From Scalesia atractyloides (taxonomy: Eukaryota; Streptophyta; Magnoliopsida; Asterales; Asteraceae), in NCBI GenBank assembly GCA_947069175.1, contig CAMTDV010000019.1, forward strand, positions 71,919,358 through 71,983,357: a DNA stretch of 64,000 nucleotides, read 5' to 3'. The notes beneath the pieces were generated by a model, which worked only from the letters and a program-made list of their open reading frames with translations, did no database searches and was not told where the DNA came from. The position numbers and the translations under genes are program-made. Shown piece by piece: positions 1 to 12,242 of this stretch (position 1 is its first letter; every line of letters starts with the position of its first letter).

Positions 1-215
1 TTATACTGAGCTTAAACTGAATGGACGAAATTGCCCTCACGTGCCAAGCACGTGGGGTGTTTTAACAGAGTTAATTAACTGAAGTTAGGGCAGGGGACCA
101 AGCGAGTTCATTTTTTACAAGTTTGGGTACCACGAGTGTAAATAGTAAACCACTGGGACCAACAATGAAATTTTTGCAAACCACAGGGACCAACCAAGCA
201 TTTAACTCGATTTTT
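1..215. mobile_element. Right end of a Mutator-like element (partial)
   Basis: The sequence has the low-complexity 'gggaccaa ... cacagggaccaa' wording typical of long Mutator-like terminal repeats in dicots. It resembles in style, not in sequence, the ends of the complete element at 62700-63820. The other end lies outside the window, so neither the TSD nor the boundary can be checked. Confidence 0.4.
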
Positions 216-336
216 TTTTCATATATGGTATTTTTTTTTAAATAAGTATGTCCGTTTAAGATTTATATTTATACTTTTATATTTAAATAAAGTAAGATAC
301 AAATGATGCGTGTGATTAAAAGCATTTGCATTGTAA

Positions 337-592
337 GACCATACGTAATGGTTAATGCCCTTTAAGGGGCATTTTCTGCCACATCAATACTTATAACGCC
401 CATTAAAAAGTGTGTAATGGTTAACTCCTTCCTTAATGCCCCATTCCATCATTAATTTCCAATTATGTTACTTCATTGGGCATTATACTAGAAATGCCCA
501 TTTAACTTCATGCCCATATAAAGCTCATAGAGGTGGTGTTAGAGCATTATCAAACCACTTCATGCCCATATAATGCCCCATTACTCATGGTG
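337..592. mobile_element. PIF/Harbinger-type (Tourist-like) MITE
   Basis: This 256-bp element is flanked by TAA on both sides (334-336 and 593-595). Its ends are imperfect inverted repeats: GACCATACGTAATGG on the left, and the complement of CCATTACTCATGGTG on the right. The interior is rich in 'atgccc' words. A second copy lies at 51802-52048 and a more distant relative at 15712-16050. A 3-bp TAA/TTA TSD is the hallmark of PIF/Harbinger. It is non-coding. Confidence 0.8.
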
Positions 593-595
593 TAA

Positions 596-1385
596 ATGAA
601 AATCCATGACCATTGAAGTAAAGTGGATTAATTTAGGCATCAAGGAGGTTTAAGAATTCTACTTGATACCACTTGCCTACTAGCTAATAAGATAAGATCA
701 CATGGTGTTATTTAAATAATAATTTACAATACATAATAATTTGACATCTTAACATAAAGCAGCATATAATATGAGACATACTTTGAGCTAATTTTTCTTG
801 AAAAGATAAGTGAGAACTTAGAATCATATTTAAAAAGAAATTAATCTCTATTGTGTGTTTGGAATATACAAAAGCATTATATATGTGAGCATAACTTTTT
901 TAGTAAGTTGATTCCCACGGGAAACACGAAATTCTGAATAAACATATATAAATTTTTATGCAAAGCTGTTTCTGTATATTCATATTTATGTCAAAAAGAT
1001 GTTTCTAAAACAGATCTAACTATTTAAGATGCAATAAAGCTAAGGAGAGAATAGGATTTTAGAACAACGACAATAACACTAAAACAAAAAACTTGTAAGA
1101 CGCTAAGAAAATGAAACAGAAACCGAAGCACAACACCAGTCTAACCAAGTCAAACTGCTTATTCAGCCTTCCTTTTAATCTATTTAAACAAGAAAGTTTG
1201 ATCTCATATGGCTTCTTCAAAGGTGAGTAAGTGTCCTTTCTTTAAGACCAAAATTTTTATTTTGTAATATTTTTTAAAGAATAAAGTGTTTCTCGCTTTC
1301 CAAATTAACGAAATAATTAACCATGTAGATCAAGGCTCGCCTAAGCTTTGTACATCATTTAGGCATCGAATTAACATCTAACAAG
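596..1385. other. AT-rich intergenic sequence, no gene seen
   Basis: No open frame of note, no inverted termini and no RNA gene were recognised. The right part, from about 1200, may be the 3' tail of the LINE relic at 1386-1640, which reads leftward into it. Confidence 0.5.
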
Positions 1386-1640
1386 GGGGAAAGATCCGAC
1401 CTGTTAAGTGGAGGTGAGGACAAAAGACCATTGTAAGTGCAATTCCTAATTCCGGCCAATAAGTTACAGCCGCATAATCCACCTCATCGACCATGCCACA
1501 AACGGGGCAAGCGATGGAAAACACAATTACACTTACATGCAAGAGATTCCCGTAAAGAGGAATCCAATTTTGGAGCATGTGCATGTCCGCTATTACTATT
1601 AGCCTTCAACGGAACCCAATTCACACCCTTGGATGTGGTC
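1386..1640 (-). pseudogene. LINE ORF2 C-terminal relic (zf-RVT region)
   Basis: Read on the minus strand this gives the spacing of the zinc-binding domain at the C terminus of plant LINE reverse transcriptases: an N-W-x-P-L-like stretch, then a C-P-V-C-G motif followed by acidic residues and V-D-x-x-A-V-T. The first part and the CPVCG part are in different frames, so there is at least one frameshift. No upstream RT motifs remain. The similarity was recognised by eye from the general domain pattern and is moderate. Confidence 0.5.
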
Positions 1641-2058
1641 GTCTAATCTCCGGGGTTAACCCATGACATTATTTTCCTCAACGACGGAACCAAGAAATTT
1701 ATTTCAAGACATGCTTCATTTGATACGAAAATATGGTGAATTTACATGAACATGCTTAATTTGGTTGGGAACATAGTGACAATCATCTCAGTATGTTCAG
1801 TGACAAGAATGAGACATACGAATAGTAGCAATGTATAGAACTACTTGATTGCCACACAAAAGTAGTAAGCGACCCAAATTCTTTAAACCGATGTAACCCA
1901 TATGTTGATACTTGATACCCATATGTTGATATAACCGAGTTTAATGAGGACAACATATTATAAGGTTTTATACTATATTATATTATTAGGTTAGAAACCT
2001 ATCTTAGATTAAATACAATGTATTTATTTATTAGATGAAGATGTTAAATTATACCTTA

Positions 2059-2595
2059 CTAGGTTAAAAAAAACCCGTGTATTACACGGGGTTTGATCAA
2101 TAAATTATTAAATATGTATTAATAAGCTGAAAAAATATACGCCATAGTTTAAAAATAATTATTAAATAAATGAAATATTCATAATTAGTTGAAAAAGATA
2201 AGCGTTTTTAACGTTTGACCCCTAGAGATCAAAGATAACTCAAACAAATCTATTCATAAAAAAATTACCGAACTCCAAAGTATATATATCTACCAATAAT
2301 ATCTAAATTTTTGTTTAAAATTATTTATAGAAAAATAAATATTTATTCTTATCTTATTTTTTGTTTCAAATTATCATTATTATTTAATATGATCATAATA
2401 AAAATAAGTGTTTATCTTTATCTTAATTTTTGTTTAAAATTATTTATAGAAAAACAAAATTTATTTTTATCTAATATTTTGTTTAAAATTATTATTATTA
2501 TTATTTAATATGAAAGATAATAGAAAAATAAGGTGAGAAAACACTAGAAAGTGACACGTGTCCAAAAAAGATTTTTATTTATTAGTATAGTAAGA
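2059..2595 (-). mobile_element. Non-autonomous Helitron (complete)
   Basis: On the minus strand the element starts TCTTACTATACTAATAAA at 2595 and ends with a hairpin (CCCGTGTAATACACGGG, complement of 2074-2090), about 11 nt and CTAG at 2059-2062. The flanking bases read A before TC and T after CTAG, the Helitron target rule, and there is no TSD. The 537-bp interior is AT-rich and holds degenerate tandem repeats of roughly 45-90 bp with 'tttgtttaaaattatt' at about 2305-2500. There is no Rep/helicase sequence. Confidence 0.8.
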
Positions 2596-4300
2596 TTATT
2601 ATATTAGCTGGTAATTTTTGATTGATCATATTACCCTTACTAACTAATAACGGTTTCCTTTGGGTGTATTTAAAGAGATAACTAGAGAGATTAAAGGGTT
2701 AGACTCTACACATAAACATCAAACTCTTTGTCCCCTTTCTCTCTCCAAAACCAACAAGTTCATCACCTCAAGAACTCCTAATTCCCATAATAATGTACAT
2801 CCTAAATATGAACCAGATCAAACTGACAATTATGTCCTCTACATCTATCCATGTTGTGATTACTGACTTACCAGGTACACTTTTACATGTTTTCTATTAC
2901 ATACATTTAGAACTGATCAACAACCTATTTATTAAATGACTTGAATTAGTAAAACATGCTTTTACTTTTGTAAATTTTAATATGTGAGATTATAAAAGGC
3001 AAACGAGAAAAATGAGAATCATAACTCTTAAATACAAAATTTAGAAAAAAATGGAAAAAAAATAAAGGTGAATGAAAATTCATTATAAAAATGGTAATTT
3101 TTTAATAATAAAAACTTGAGAAGTTGATGAAAACAAAATAAGAAATGTATTAAATGTGATATTAAAAAGGAAATCTGGTAAAGGTAGGTAAGTTACATAG
3201 CTATACGGTTTAGGCGAAATAACAAAAATTAAGGATGACTAAAAATGTGTTATGCGTCCCCTAGGATTTTCATTCAAGTATAGAGATAGAGTTATATATC
3301 TCAAACCAAGTCGAATGTATTTATGATATATTTGATGATAGTAACCATGATTTAAGTTTTGAAGCAATATGTCAATAATGATAATATGAGATTTAAATTG
3401 GAGTGAATTTCCGATTTATCATAACTCTTAATAGGTAGTTTGGAGAAAAGTTATATGTTTAGGGTAGTGTTTTCTGAAATTACAACCCCAACTACTACTA
3501 CTAATAAAAATAATAATAACAATAATAATAATAATAATAATAATAATAATTAATAATAATAATAATTTAAAAAGTATGCTTATGTAAAGGATATATTTTT
3601 CTTAAATGTTAGTTTTTAGTTATGACTTTTAGTAATAAATCAACCAAATATATAACAAATGTAGATTTCTAATGTTATTTTTTTAGTTGTAACTTTTAGT
3701 AATAATCAACCAAATATATAACGAATGTAGATTTCTAATATTGTGAAGTTTAATTTAATAAACTTAGGATCAAACAGTGAGATTTATAATTTAATAAACT
3801 TGGGATCAAACAGTAAGATTTAATATGTATATATTCTCATATTGTAGGAATTAAAAAAGATAATATTCTAATAAATTTAATGTGGGAGAATGATTTTTTA
3901 GCACATTCTTTAAAACCATATATTATAATAAAAATATTATATTATATACTGTGTATATTGAATATTAGTTAGAAACTAATAAGTAATTAGTTTTTGCACA
4001 TTACTAACGTTTTTTAGACTACCAACAAATGACTAATATTCAGGTAAAATCAATGATAAAAGGTTAATCACACCAGCGAACACAAACGACGTTGGTGACC
4101 TCACACACCACCATTTCAAAGGAAACTTATCGGTTAATGGTTTCTTGTGATAAAATCCTTGACTCAACCAGAGCATTTTTGCTCCAAGTTAGACTAGAAC
4201 CCCTAAACTCCACATTAGAAAGTCATAGGATTACCAATACACAAAAAGGTCAATGGCTTGCTCCTAACTAACTTATCTTATAACTTCAAATAGTCCCCAT
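2596..4300. other. AT-rich intergenic sequence with a (TAA)n microsatellite
   Basis: No coding signal was recognised. A TAA/AAT microsatellite lies at about 3504-3566. Near 3625-3800 there are short direct duplications ('ttttagttatgacttttagtaataa...', 'aataaacttaggatcaaacagt') repeated within about 100 bp. A short leader-like ATG frame at 2660-2866 has no recognisable motif and is not called as a gene. Confidence 0.5.
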
Positions 4301-4310
4301 TTGAAATACT

Positions 4311-6075
4311 GGGTTAAGATATAATAGGAAGTTTCTATCACTAGAAATAATAGAAAATAATCTTGTCCATCTATTTAGTAATCAAGGGTTAAGATTAAAT
4401 TAATTAAATTGAATAAAAAGAAGAGACGCGTGGGTTTTTGTAAGGGCATTCTAGTCAATCCCAGATAATAGTTTCTCTCTCCTCCAATTCCCCCTCATTT
4501 TTTAAACGTTGTTAACTCTTTCATACGACATTATTTTTTTATAAAAATTGCACAAAAAACGAGCGTTTTTTATCTTTAAAACGAGTATGCTATTGCTATA
4601 TTTCGGAAAAAAAAAATTCGAAAACCCAGTTCCGTAAAACGCAATGAAAAAAGCCCAAAAAATATATTAAAAAACGCAGCGAACCAAAACAGTCTACAAT
4701 CAAACCAACAATCTGTAAGTGATCTATAAAACGCAAAAGTCTACAGCGAACCAACATCTGTAAAACGCAATTGTTACTGACAGTAAAAAACACAACAAAC
4801 CAACATCTGTAAAACGCAGCAACACGCGGGCCCGGGTTTTCGAACTGCATTCGTTCCGCAGAACATGCGGGTGCACACGAGTTCTACTAAATTCCGGTTC
4901 CAATTTCCACCCTCCCTGCGCACCCGCGGGTAGGACTTATAGTAAAACATGTCATAAAATTATGTTGGTTAGGCAAAGGTTTCAACTTATAAATAACCTT
5001 ATACTTTGTCTCTACACCAATGTGGGACAAGTGGTTTAACAATTTGGGACATTCATTCAAACACACTTAATTTCCAACATTATTATCATATAGTTTCATT
5101 TCAAGTTCAACAAACCATCATAAAACACAATGGACTAAAAAACATAAAATAATTTTTTTTTTCTAAAAAGCAATGAATTAAAACACAAAACAAAGTTTAT
5201 TTTTAAAACGCAGTTGACTAAAAATATAAAAGAAAGTGTACTTTCTAAAACGCAATGGACTAAAATCACAAAAGAAAAGTGTGTTTTGTAAAACGCAATG
5301 GACAAAAAACTGTGTTTTTTTCATTATTTTGTTAAACGCAATGGACAAAAAACACACCCAAAAAGTGTGTTTTTTCATTTTTTTTTTGTAAAACGCAATG
5401 GATAAAATCCTGTGTTTTTTCATTATTTTTATAAACGCAATGGACCAAAAAACACAAAAAAGTGCGTTTTTCATTCTTTTGTAAAACACAATTTTAAATG
5501 TAAGTCTAAACTGAAAGGTAGTTTGCAATTTTTCTTTCAGAGATTTTGTCAAACACCTGGTGTGCAACTTTTTATTAATGGTTTCTCAATGAAATTGGAA
5601 CTAATGATGTTGCCCAAACACATGAATACATCAAGAGAAAGAGTAGAATCAGAGATATCTTCGCTTTGAATTAAAAAATGTTTGAGAAATTTGAGAAGTG
5701 AAGTACCTGTTTTAACAGAAATATCATGTTCCATCGCATCATGTCAAATTGAAAAAAACGATAAATTATAGAAAAATAAACTGGGTTTTCTTCAAAGAAA
5801 TCGAAGAACACGTTGAATGAGTGTTCGTACCATTCATTGATGAAAAAAATTACACCGTTATACATAATTTAGAGAGAGAAAATGAATGAAATGTTGAAGA
5901 TGGTGGGTTTTGAACATCTGGGTTTTGAAGATACAGAGAAGAGAAATAGAAAGAATAAATAAAAGAAGATTGACTAAAATACTCTTCCCACTTGTATTTC
6001 TACTTTTCAGATGGACGGCTAAAATTACTTCCTATTTTTCCTATCCAAAACATACTTCCTATTTAATCCTCTTCC
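4311..6075. mobile_element. Mutator-like element, copy 1 (degenerate-repeat family)
   Basis: The ends are inverted: GGGTTAAGATATAATAGGAAG at the left matches the complement of 'acttcctatttaatcctcttcc' at the right. A 10-bp direct repeat with one mismatch flanks it (TTGAAATACT 4301-4310; TTGAAATAAT 6076-6085), the size expected for Mutator-like elements. From 4620 to 5500 it holds degenerate tandem copies of 'aaaacgcaatggac' with short A/T tracts. From 5530 to 5900 it holds sequence shared with copy 3, including a short minus-strand frame (5549-5734) beginning MEHDIS that I cannot identify. No transposase is visible. Confidence 0.7.
5549..5734 (-). pseudogene. Unidentified open frame inside Mutator-like copy 1
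   Basis: This 61-codon frame is largely preserved in the sister element at about 14415-14605, while the surrounding repeats differ much more. That suggests it derives from coding sequence, either a captured host exon or a relic of the element's own gene. No domain was recognised. The first half is rich in Leu, Phe, Ser and Asp. A plausible splice-like context (CAG/GTACTTC) sits inside it on the minus strand, so it may be two joined exon and intron pieces. Confidence 0.3.
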
Positions 6076-7260
6076 TTGAAATAATATCTATTTAACATCG
6101 CTCTTTAACGAAAAGATTTAGCATTTATGGAAAATTTGTAAATTTTCTCTTTACTCTTATGAGTTTTTGCTTTACACGCATACTTAGTTAGAAATTCGTT
6201 GCGTGTTCCACAAGTGAATAAAAAGGTTAAATAATTATTAATGAAAATTTTGGAACTACAAAATAATATTTTAAGATAATAATGAAGATTTTAAAATAAC
6301 AAAATAATATTTTAAGATAAAATATGATTCGATTACGTATCAGTAAATAGTTTGAATAATGAAACAATAATATTGAAGGTGGGTGTCTTTTTTTTATTAA
6401 ATTAAAAACTAAAACAAGGAGCAAAATAAGTAATTGTGAAAAAAAATTGGAACACATGTTATTTTAGTGATTAAAAAGTTTTTCTTTTAAAAAATTCTTG
6501 TACGGTCAGGATATACTAGAAAGTTAATTTAAGTAGGGATGTTATGAAGTAATCTTGACCTTTTATTGAGTAATCAAGAGCTTGAATTAACTGGGTGGAA
6601 TTAAACAAAAAAGGAGTGTGAGTTAGAAAAAAAAACATATTCTAATCTATCTAAGGCAATAGTTTATCTCTCCTCCAATTTCTCTCGTTTTTAAAACGTT
6701 AATAATTTTTTCATACAATATTATTTTTTTCTAAAAAAAATTACACCATAAAAACGGGCATTTTTTATCTTTAAAACGAGTTTACTATTGCTATACTTTT
6801 GAAAAAAAACTGAAAAACCAAGATGCATAAAACGCAACGGAATAAAAACACAAAAATGTGTTTTTTTAAATCAATAATTAAAAACACAAAATAATATGTT
6901 TTTTTTTCTAAAACGCAAGATTAAAAATCCAAAAAAATGTTTTTCTAAAACTCAATGGACTAGAACACAAAAAAAATGTTTTTTTTTTCTAAAATGTTGT
7001 ATTAAAAACACAAAAAAAGTATTTTTTCTAAAATGCAATGGACGAAAAAAACACAAAAAATGTATTTTTTTCTAAAACGCAATTGACTAAAATAAAAAAA
7101 AAGTATTTTTTTTCCAAAAATGAATAGCTAAAAACACAAAAAATGTGTTTTTTCCTCAAACGAAATGGAATAAAAACACAAAAATATGTTTTTTTTCTTC
7201 TAAAATGTAATGGACTAAAACATTAAAAATCTGTTTTTTTCATCATTTATAAAACGTTAG

Positions 7261-7596
7261 TTTTTTTTAAGGGTGACTTTCAATATGTACATGACCATTG
7301 GTCACTGGGTTCCCGTCAAGGACGGTTACCCGTCAGCCCAGCCTTGGCAACACGATGTTTTATCGGGCCCCGGCTGCCGCTCTGACTAATCTTCGCCCGG
7401 AAACCACACTGCCCCACATGAGAACCTCGCTGGGGTAACTGTTGGGTAAAACCGGGTTGCCCTCCGGATCGAACCATGCCTCGGTAGGAAACGATCCATC
7501 ATTGGGACGTCCCGCACCTTTCGCCACAGCCGGGAGTCGAACCGGTGTTTCCAAGGAGAACAACCGGACAAAGAACCAACTGGGCTAGGGTGGGGG
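7261..7596 (-). mobile_element. tRNA-derived SINE with target-site duplication
   Basis: This 336-bp GC-rich island sits in very AT-rich DNA. On the minus strand it opens with an A-box (TAGCCCAGTTGG, complement near 7575-7586) and a B-box (GGTTCGACTCC, about 40 nt later), followed by a body and an A-rich tail at the left edge. A 16-bp direct repeat with one mismatch flanks it (7245-7260 ATTTATAAAACGTTAG; 7597-7612 ATTTATAAAACATTAG), as expected for LINE-mediated insertion. Open frames across it (7360-7571) are incidental. It is nested in Mutator-like copy 2. Confidence 0.88.
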
Positions 7597-8157
7597 ATTT
7601 ATAAAACATTAGTAAACATCAAGAAATCGACGCAAAAGCAATTGTGAAATATTTGAGAAATATCATTTAAATGTGAACATTAAAAAATCACACTACCTCC
7701 AACAGTGAACATCATGATATCAAGGAGGATAAAATAAATAAAATCACCTTTGTCACACCCGACCCGCAGCGGAAAAAGGTGATCGGGCATGATTGGGTTT
7801 TCATCAAAGCTCATGACATTTATTATAATGTTTCATATTTATTATTACAATTTAAAGGAGATCATACAATCAAATCATACAAGTACAACATGTTCTATAC
7901 ATCTTTCTAGACTTCATTATTTTTCTTCTAAGGCAATTTCCTATGTGTTACTTGCTTCATCCTGTCCACCTGTATCATGTGTAAAAAGGGTTTTTTTGGT
8001 CAACAAAAAGTTGGCGAGTGAATCCTATGAAAACATTTAAACGTGTTTATTGTATTGATTATAAAATAAAGTGCATAACCACAGTAAATGTAGATGTAAA
8101 TTTATTCACAAAACACATAATATTAAATATTGCACACACATACAACAATTGATTGTT

Positions 8158-8316
8158 TGAGGCACGCGTTATTCAACTCGTCTCCCACGAGGAACTGATG
8201 GGCCTAATGAATGAGTTTTGAGGCACGCGTTGTTCAACGAACTGATGGGCCTAATGAATGAGTTTTGAGACACGCGTTGTTCAACTCGTCTCCCACGAGG
8301 AACTGATGGGCCTAAT
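8158..8316. repeat. Minisatellite inside solo LTR A1
   Basis: Three tandem units are built on 'gaggcacgcgttgttcaac' and 'tcgtctcccacgag' followed by 'gaactgatgggcctaatgaatgag'. The middle unit lacks the 'tcgtctcccacgag' block. The same repeat, on the other strand and with five units, is at 34013-34276 in A2, so the array has changed copy number since the two LTRs diverged. Confidence 0.8.
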
Positions 8317-8799
8317 AAATAATTTGCATACAACTTGATAATATGTAATACATCACAACAAACAATATTTACATTCTAAGTTTAGATCTATATATGGTAT
8401 AGCACGAGTTTGAATAAGCGAATTAATTTAAGCGACACATGATACACCCCAAAACATGAATAAAAAGGGGAATTTGTAAGAATTCACTCACAGTGGTTGC
8501 GTTTCTTGGATTGATGATGAATGCGCACGAATTTGAATTTAACCACGAGAGAAACTAACCTAAATAATAAGAGAATGGTTCGGTAAATAAGTGGATTTTA
8601 TTAACAATTTTAATAGGATTTTTAGATTTATTTTTGTGAGTTTAAGGTCATTTTCTAACTTTAAAAATATTATTTTTAAGTATTTTTAATTGATTTTTAA
8701 ATAAAATAAATAAACAAAAGAAATAAAATTTTGACTTTTTGACCGTTGACTGAGCGTTGACCGAGCCGTTGACCGGTCGGACCGTGTTTATTATATGCG

Positions 8800-8875
8800 C
8801 TGAGTGAGGTTCGAACTCGTGACCTCCCGTACGCGTGCACGCAGCTCTACCAACTGAGCTACGTGTCTAACCCAA
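8800..8875 (-). repeat. tRNA-like module in LTR A1
   Basis: On the minus strand this reads GTAGCTCAGTTGGTAGAGC (D-arm and A-box), and 30-40 nt later AGTTCGAACCT (T-loop and B-box) with a short T-stem. The two ends do not pair as an acceptor stem, so it is not a functional tRNA gene. The same module is at 33464-33532 in A2. Confidence 0.6.
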
Positions 8876-8949
8876 AATATTTCTGTTTTTAATTATACTT
8901 ATATACTATTTAGATTATTCAGAAATCATTTATTTTAAAAAGAATTTTA

Positions 8950-9045
8950 ATCATGTCGAACCGGTTGCAGAAGCAGGATTCGAACTCGGGACGTGTACGT
9001 TATGTTTGCACACAGTCCACCACTGGACTGTGTGTCTAACCCGGT
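8950..9045 (-). repeat. Second tRNA-like module in LTR A1
   Basis: On the minus strand it begins with GTTAGACACACAGTCCAG and ends with a B-box-like GAGTTCGAATCC. The central 'cagtccag/ctggactg' arms can pair. Two tandem counterparts exist in A2 (33115-33200 and 33287-33358). Confidence 0.5.
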
Positions 9046-9491
9046 CATTATTCCGGTTTTTATTATAATTATACACATTTCAAAACTTCATCTTCTTCGA
9101 TTTATAAAACCAGAGAATCCACCCGATTGTTTAATCGAAAATTTTTATTGAATTAGTTGATTGATCAATACTGTTAACGAAATAATTTAAACAGAACGGA
9201 TTAAAGGTGCTGTACCGAACAGTTGTGATTTCCGACGAAGTTCCGGCGGCTGAGGTTAACTCCGGCGATGTTTATCTTGCGACAGATCTCTACAGGAAGT
9301 TTGAGGTGAGTGTGGTGCTTTCTGTCTGAGCTCTAGAAGTCTTATTTTAGAGTAAGGCGAAGGGATGAAATGGATTCGTTTTCTGGCGACTTGCAGAGAA
9401 TTCCGGCGAGGTATTTCTCGATGAATAGCGACTTGTAGAGAGGGTGAAAGTTGTGCGAGTGTGAGCAGGTTTTTGAGAGAATACACATGGT

Positions 9492-9499
9492 ATTTATAG
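9492..9499 (-). promoter_or_regulatory. TATA box of LTR A1
   Basis: TATAAATA on the minus strand, about 515 bp inside the LTR 5' end. The position is equivalent to the TATA box of A2 (32523-32530), about 518 bp in. Confidence 0.6.
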
Positions 9500-9579
9500 A
9501 TTGACAGAAAATGCCCGATTTCAGTTTTCAAAACCGAGTATTCAAGATTTTCCGGCGGTTACGACTATAATTGGGGCTA

Positions 9580-9601
9580 GACATCGGTTATAACCGATGT
9601 C
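9580..9601. repeat. Perfect 22-bp palindrome upstream of the LTR A1 TATA box
   Basis: The half-site GACATCGGTTA is followed directly by its exact reverse complement. It sits about 80 bp upstream of the LTR TATA box. A2 has one slightly degenerate copy (32414-32435) and one partial copy (32445-32465) at the same place. Confidence 0.85.
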
Positions 9602-9754
9602 GTCGACGGTTAGGCGTTTTAGTCAAAAGGAGAATGGCTGAACTCGCGGATTGCCGGATTTTCCGGTGATTGCGAGTTCCGCCGCGCTGATACCTGGTTT
9701 TTGAATTTGAGTTTTGATTTAAGTATTAATTGTTTCAGTATATTAACTAAAGGC

Positions 9755-9827
9755 AGCATGTGGCGGAGTGGTGTTGTGGTTGTTTGGTGAACTAGCTGAC
9801 CCGGGTTCGAAACCCGGCAGCTTGTTA
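9755..9827 (+). repeat. tRNA-like module near the 5' end of LTR A1 (antisense)
   Basis: It reads 'atgtggcggagtggtg' (A-box-like), then 'acccgggttcgaaacccgg' (T-arm with a strong stem and B-box), followed by a T-run. The equivalent in A2 is at about 32185-32265 on the minus strand. It resembles a tRNA gene with a decayed acceptor stem. Confidence 0.55.
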
Positions 9828-10440
9828 TTATTTTTTTTTTGCACTAATTTTTACTTTTTAATAATTATAGTTTTTAAATTCTAAAATGTTTATTAATTAT
9901 GTATTGTTTAAAATTAATTTGAGCTTTAAACATGCAACAAAAATTTTAAATGGATGTTCGGTTAATAAACGAAGCGGTTTTGAAAACCCGTTTTTTTGAC
10001 GGATGTTACAACCCTACCTCCAACGGTACAAGCAGTATAAACTCGAGGAGGATACATCTTAAGCTTGCCAACAAGCTCGTCAGGAGCAGGAATCACGAAA
10101 TTATTATGCGAAATCGGTGTTGCGAGGGTGTCGTCGGAGCTGGAGGTGGTGGTTGCGAGTTGGATTGTAGGAGCCGGGTTTGGATAAGAGTGTGGATGCG
10201 AGATCGGTGTTGGTGGTTAACGGTGATGGTTAGGGGAGTGGTGGTTGTAGTGATGGATAGTGGAAAGAGGGTTTAGATCTAAAAATTGGTTGGGAGGTGG
10301 TGAAATGGTGAGTTTTAATGATGATGATTTTTTTTTTTTACTAAAATGTCCCTTGTATTTTTTTCAACTTTTCCAGATATGAGGACTTCATTATTTCCTA
10401 GCATTCTCACTCTAACTATACTCTATAGTTGATCCTCATC

Positions 10441-12240
10441 CATCTTGTATTTCACATATAATTGTCAAAATATGTCTAATATACTTAGCCTAATGAACAA
10501 TGACATGTCAGTTATAATATATGTTAAGTCATTTTTTAAAACTTTTTTTTTCAACTATATGTTATTTTTTTATAGAATTGATAATTGTTAATTCAATTAA
10601 AGTGTACTCCTCTAAAAATCTTTTTATGATAGTTAAGTTAACTTAGATTGCAATTAAAAATATATAATTACATATAAAAATTAAGAACTAAAAATGATTT
10701 CTTATACCACCCATCTTTTTATTATTTTCCATATTGTATTTTTAATACTGAAACCATCCAAACACATTAAATACATAATTTGTTTTATAAATCACTTATA
10801 AAAAAATATTATTATAATTTTTCTCCATTTTTTTAATACTCTAACAAACATAATTTAGAAATTGATGATATTTAGAGGCTTAAATCAAAGCTTTATCGTA
10901 TGTAATAGAGGAGAAGATAATCTTAATCTCTAATATGTAAAATCTGTATATTCAAGAGAAAGTAATTGTTATATTTTATCTTTATATCGTGTAACATAAT
11001 TGATTAACCAAAGCATTATGGAATATCAATTTCTTTTGAGGGAGAGGAGATGTTATCATGTATCATTTTTTGGAATTATTTATTAAAGGCTGGATAATAA
11101 TTCTTATGTTAATGTACTTATTATGGTTAAGGTAGTATGAGAAATTAACATATGACATTTAGTGGATTCATTTATTAGAGTTTAGATAAAGATTTGGAGA
11201 CTTCAAAGGAATATTGTCCGCTATTTTTTCGAATACAAAATGTGTTGATACCTACTCACTTATTAGGATTGACCATGTACCTTCACCACAACTATTTCAG
11301 TTGTATGATATTTTAGACCGACTAACACACACCTTTTAATCTTACTTTTAAACTACGTCAATGTTACTTTTGAAATATATGATGGACTGTGTAACCACCT
11401 TCAAATAATTGAATCACTGACGATTTTGTTATACTTGTTGAGAAGAATTAAGTGGAAATGTTAAAAAAAATCACATTATGCATCCTTATATAGATTGTAA
11501 ATTTTTTTGTATGGTCACTAATGCTGATGTAGTTAGTTGGAAGCTTATCGAACGGAACTCTTCTATGCTAGTTCTAGCCTATTGATTTCTATTTTCACAT
11601 TGAATTTGTTATTATGCACGATATTCTTGTAAGTTATCTAGTTCTCTGTGAATAGGTAGATTCAGGATATTTTTTCAGTTGGTTCATTTTGATAGATTTT
11701 CACTATTTTTCTCAATCATACAAGGCTCTAACTGTGTTTTTAACGAATGGGTTCATGTGAATTGTGAAACCCCAAAAAGAGGCTGGGATCCGCTCCTGCA
11801 GTGAGAACCGACTGTTTCTTCCTCCTACAATTTACAATGAAATTGACTTCCACTTCAATTTGTGTTGCTACGCGCCCTGAGTGTTAGCAACAGTATCAAG
11901 AAACTTATTGACGAGATAATTTTTCCTGATCAAATTGCTAAAATTTGGGTGTTTGCGATACACCTAAACTATGCACGTTGAAATATCATCACCAATATAT
12001 GCGTCATTGTTGTCTACGACTTGTCATCCACAACATATTTTTCCTAATGATGTTCGTCAAGATATGGTTAATACACGTTGAGTACAACGTTGCATTATCA
12101 AACTTCATTCGGTCACTTATTGAGTACAACGTTGCATTATCAAACTTCATGCAGATCATGGTTGCATATCATACCCATAAATATCAAGCTTATGATGTTA
12201 AACACATGTTTATAATTGGAGGGTTGTTCTTATCGGGAGA
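10441..12240. other. AT-rich intergenic sequence, no gene seen
   Basis: No recognisable coding or RNA features. A 42-bp tandem duplication ('tgagtacaacgttgcattat...') lies at 12078-12150. A short plus-strand frame over 11945-12250 crosses that duplication and has no recognisable motif. Confidence 0.45.
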
Positions 12241-12242
12241 AC

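Larger units (their letters stand above)
7751..10010 (-). mobile_element. Solo LTR, family A (copy A1), Ty3/gypsy-like
   Basis: The segment runs from TGTCACACCC to GGATGTTACA, canonical TG...CA LTR ends, and lies between near-matching 5-bp repeats (ACCTT 7746-7750; ACCCT 10011-10015). By analogy with the chromovirus LTR, transcription is on the minus strand: TGTAACATCC is the 5' end and a TATA box (TATAAATA) lies at about 9492-9499. It contains a 22-bp perfect palindrome (9580-9601), three tRNA-like modules and a minisatellite (8158-8316). No internal coding region accompanies it, so it is a product of LTR-LTR recombination. A second copy, inverted, is at 32006-34682. Confidence 0.85.
6504..10440. 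mobile_element. Mutator-like element, copy 2, split by a SINE and a solo LTR
   Basis: The left end GGTCAGGATATACTAG at 6504 and the right end ('gttgatcctcatc', about 10428-10440) are inverted and match the termini of the copies at 4311 and 12451. The subterminal 'actaaaatgtccctt...cttttccagat' near 10340-10378 also matches. The flanks share 7 of 9 bases (attcttgta / catcttgta). A SINE (7261-7596) and a family A solo LTR (7751-10010) interrupt it. Its own interior (7613-7750 and 10011-10330) differs from the other two copies, so it carries different internal cargo. Confidence 0.6.

Noticed and set aside
5178..5567. 129-codon minus-strand frame
   Set aside because: Phe/Lys/Cys-rich translation of the 'aaaacgcaatggac' degenerate repeats; not conserved as a frame in the sister elements.
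7360..7571. Two overlapping minus-strand open frames with GC-rich coding look
   Set aside because: They lie wholly inside the SINE; the GC content is that of the SINE body and there is no conserved domain.
10010..10276. 108-codon plus-strand frame beginning in the solo LTR
   Set aside because: It starts inside the LTR end and crosses the TSD; the low-complexity Val/Gly-rich tail reflects 'ggtggt' repeats of the opposite-strand sequence.
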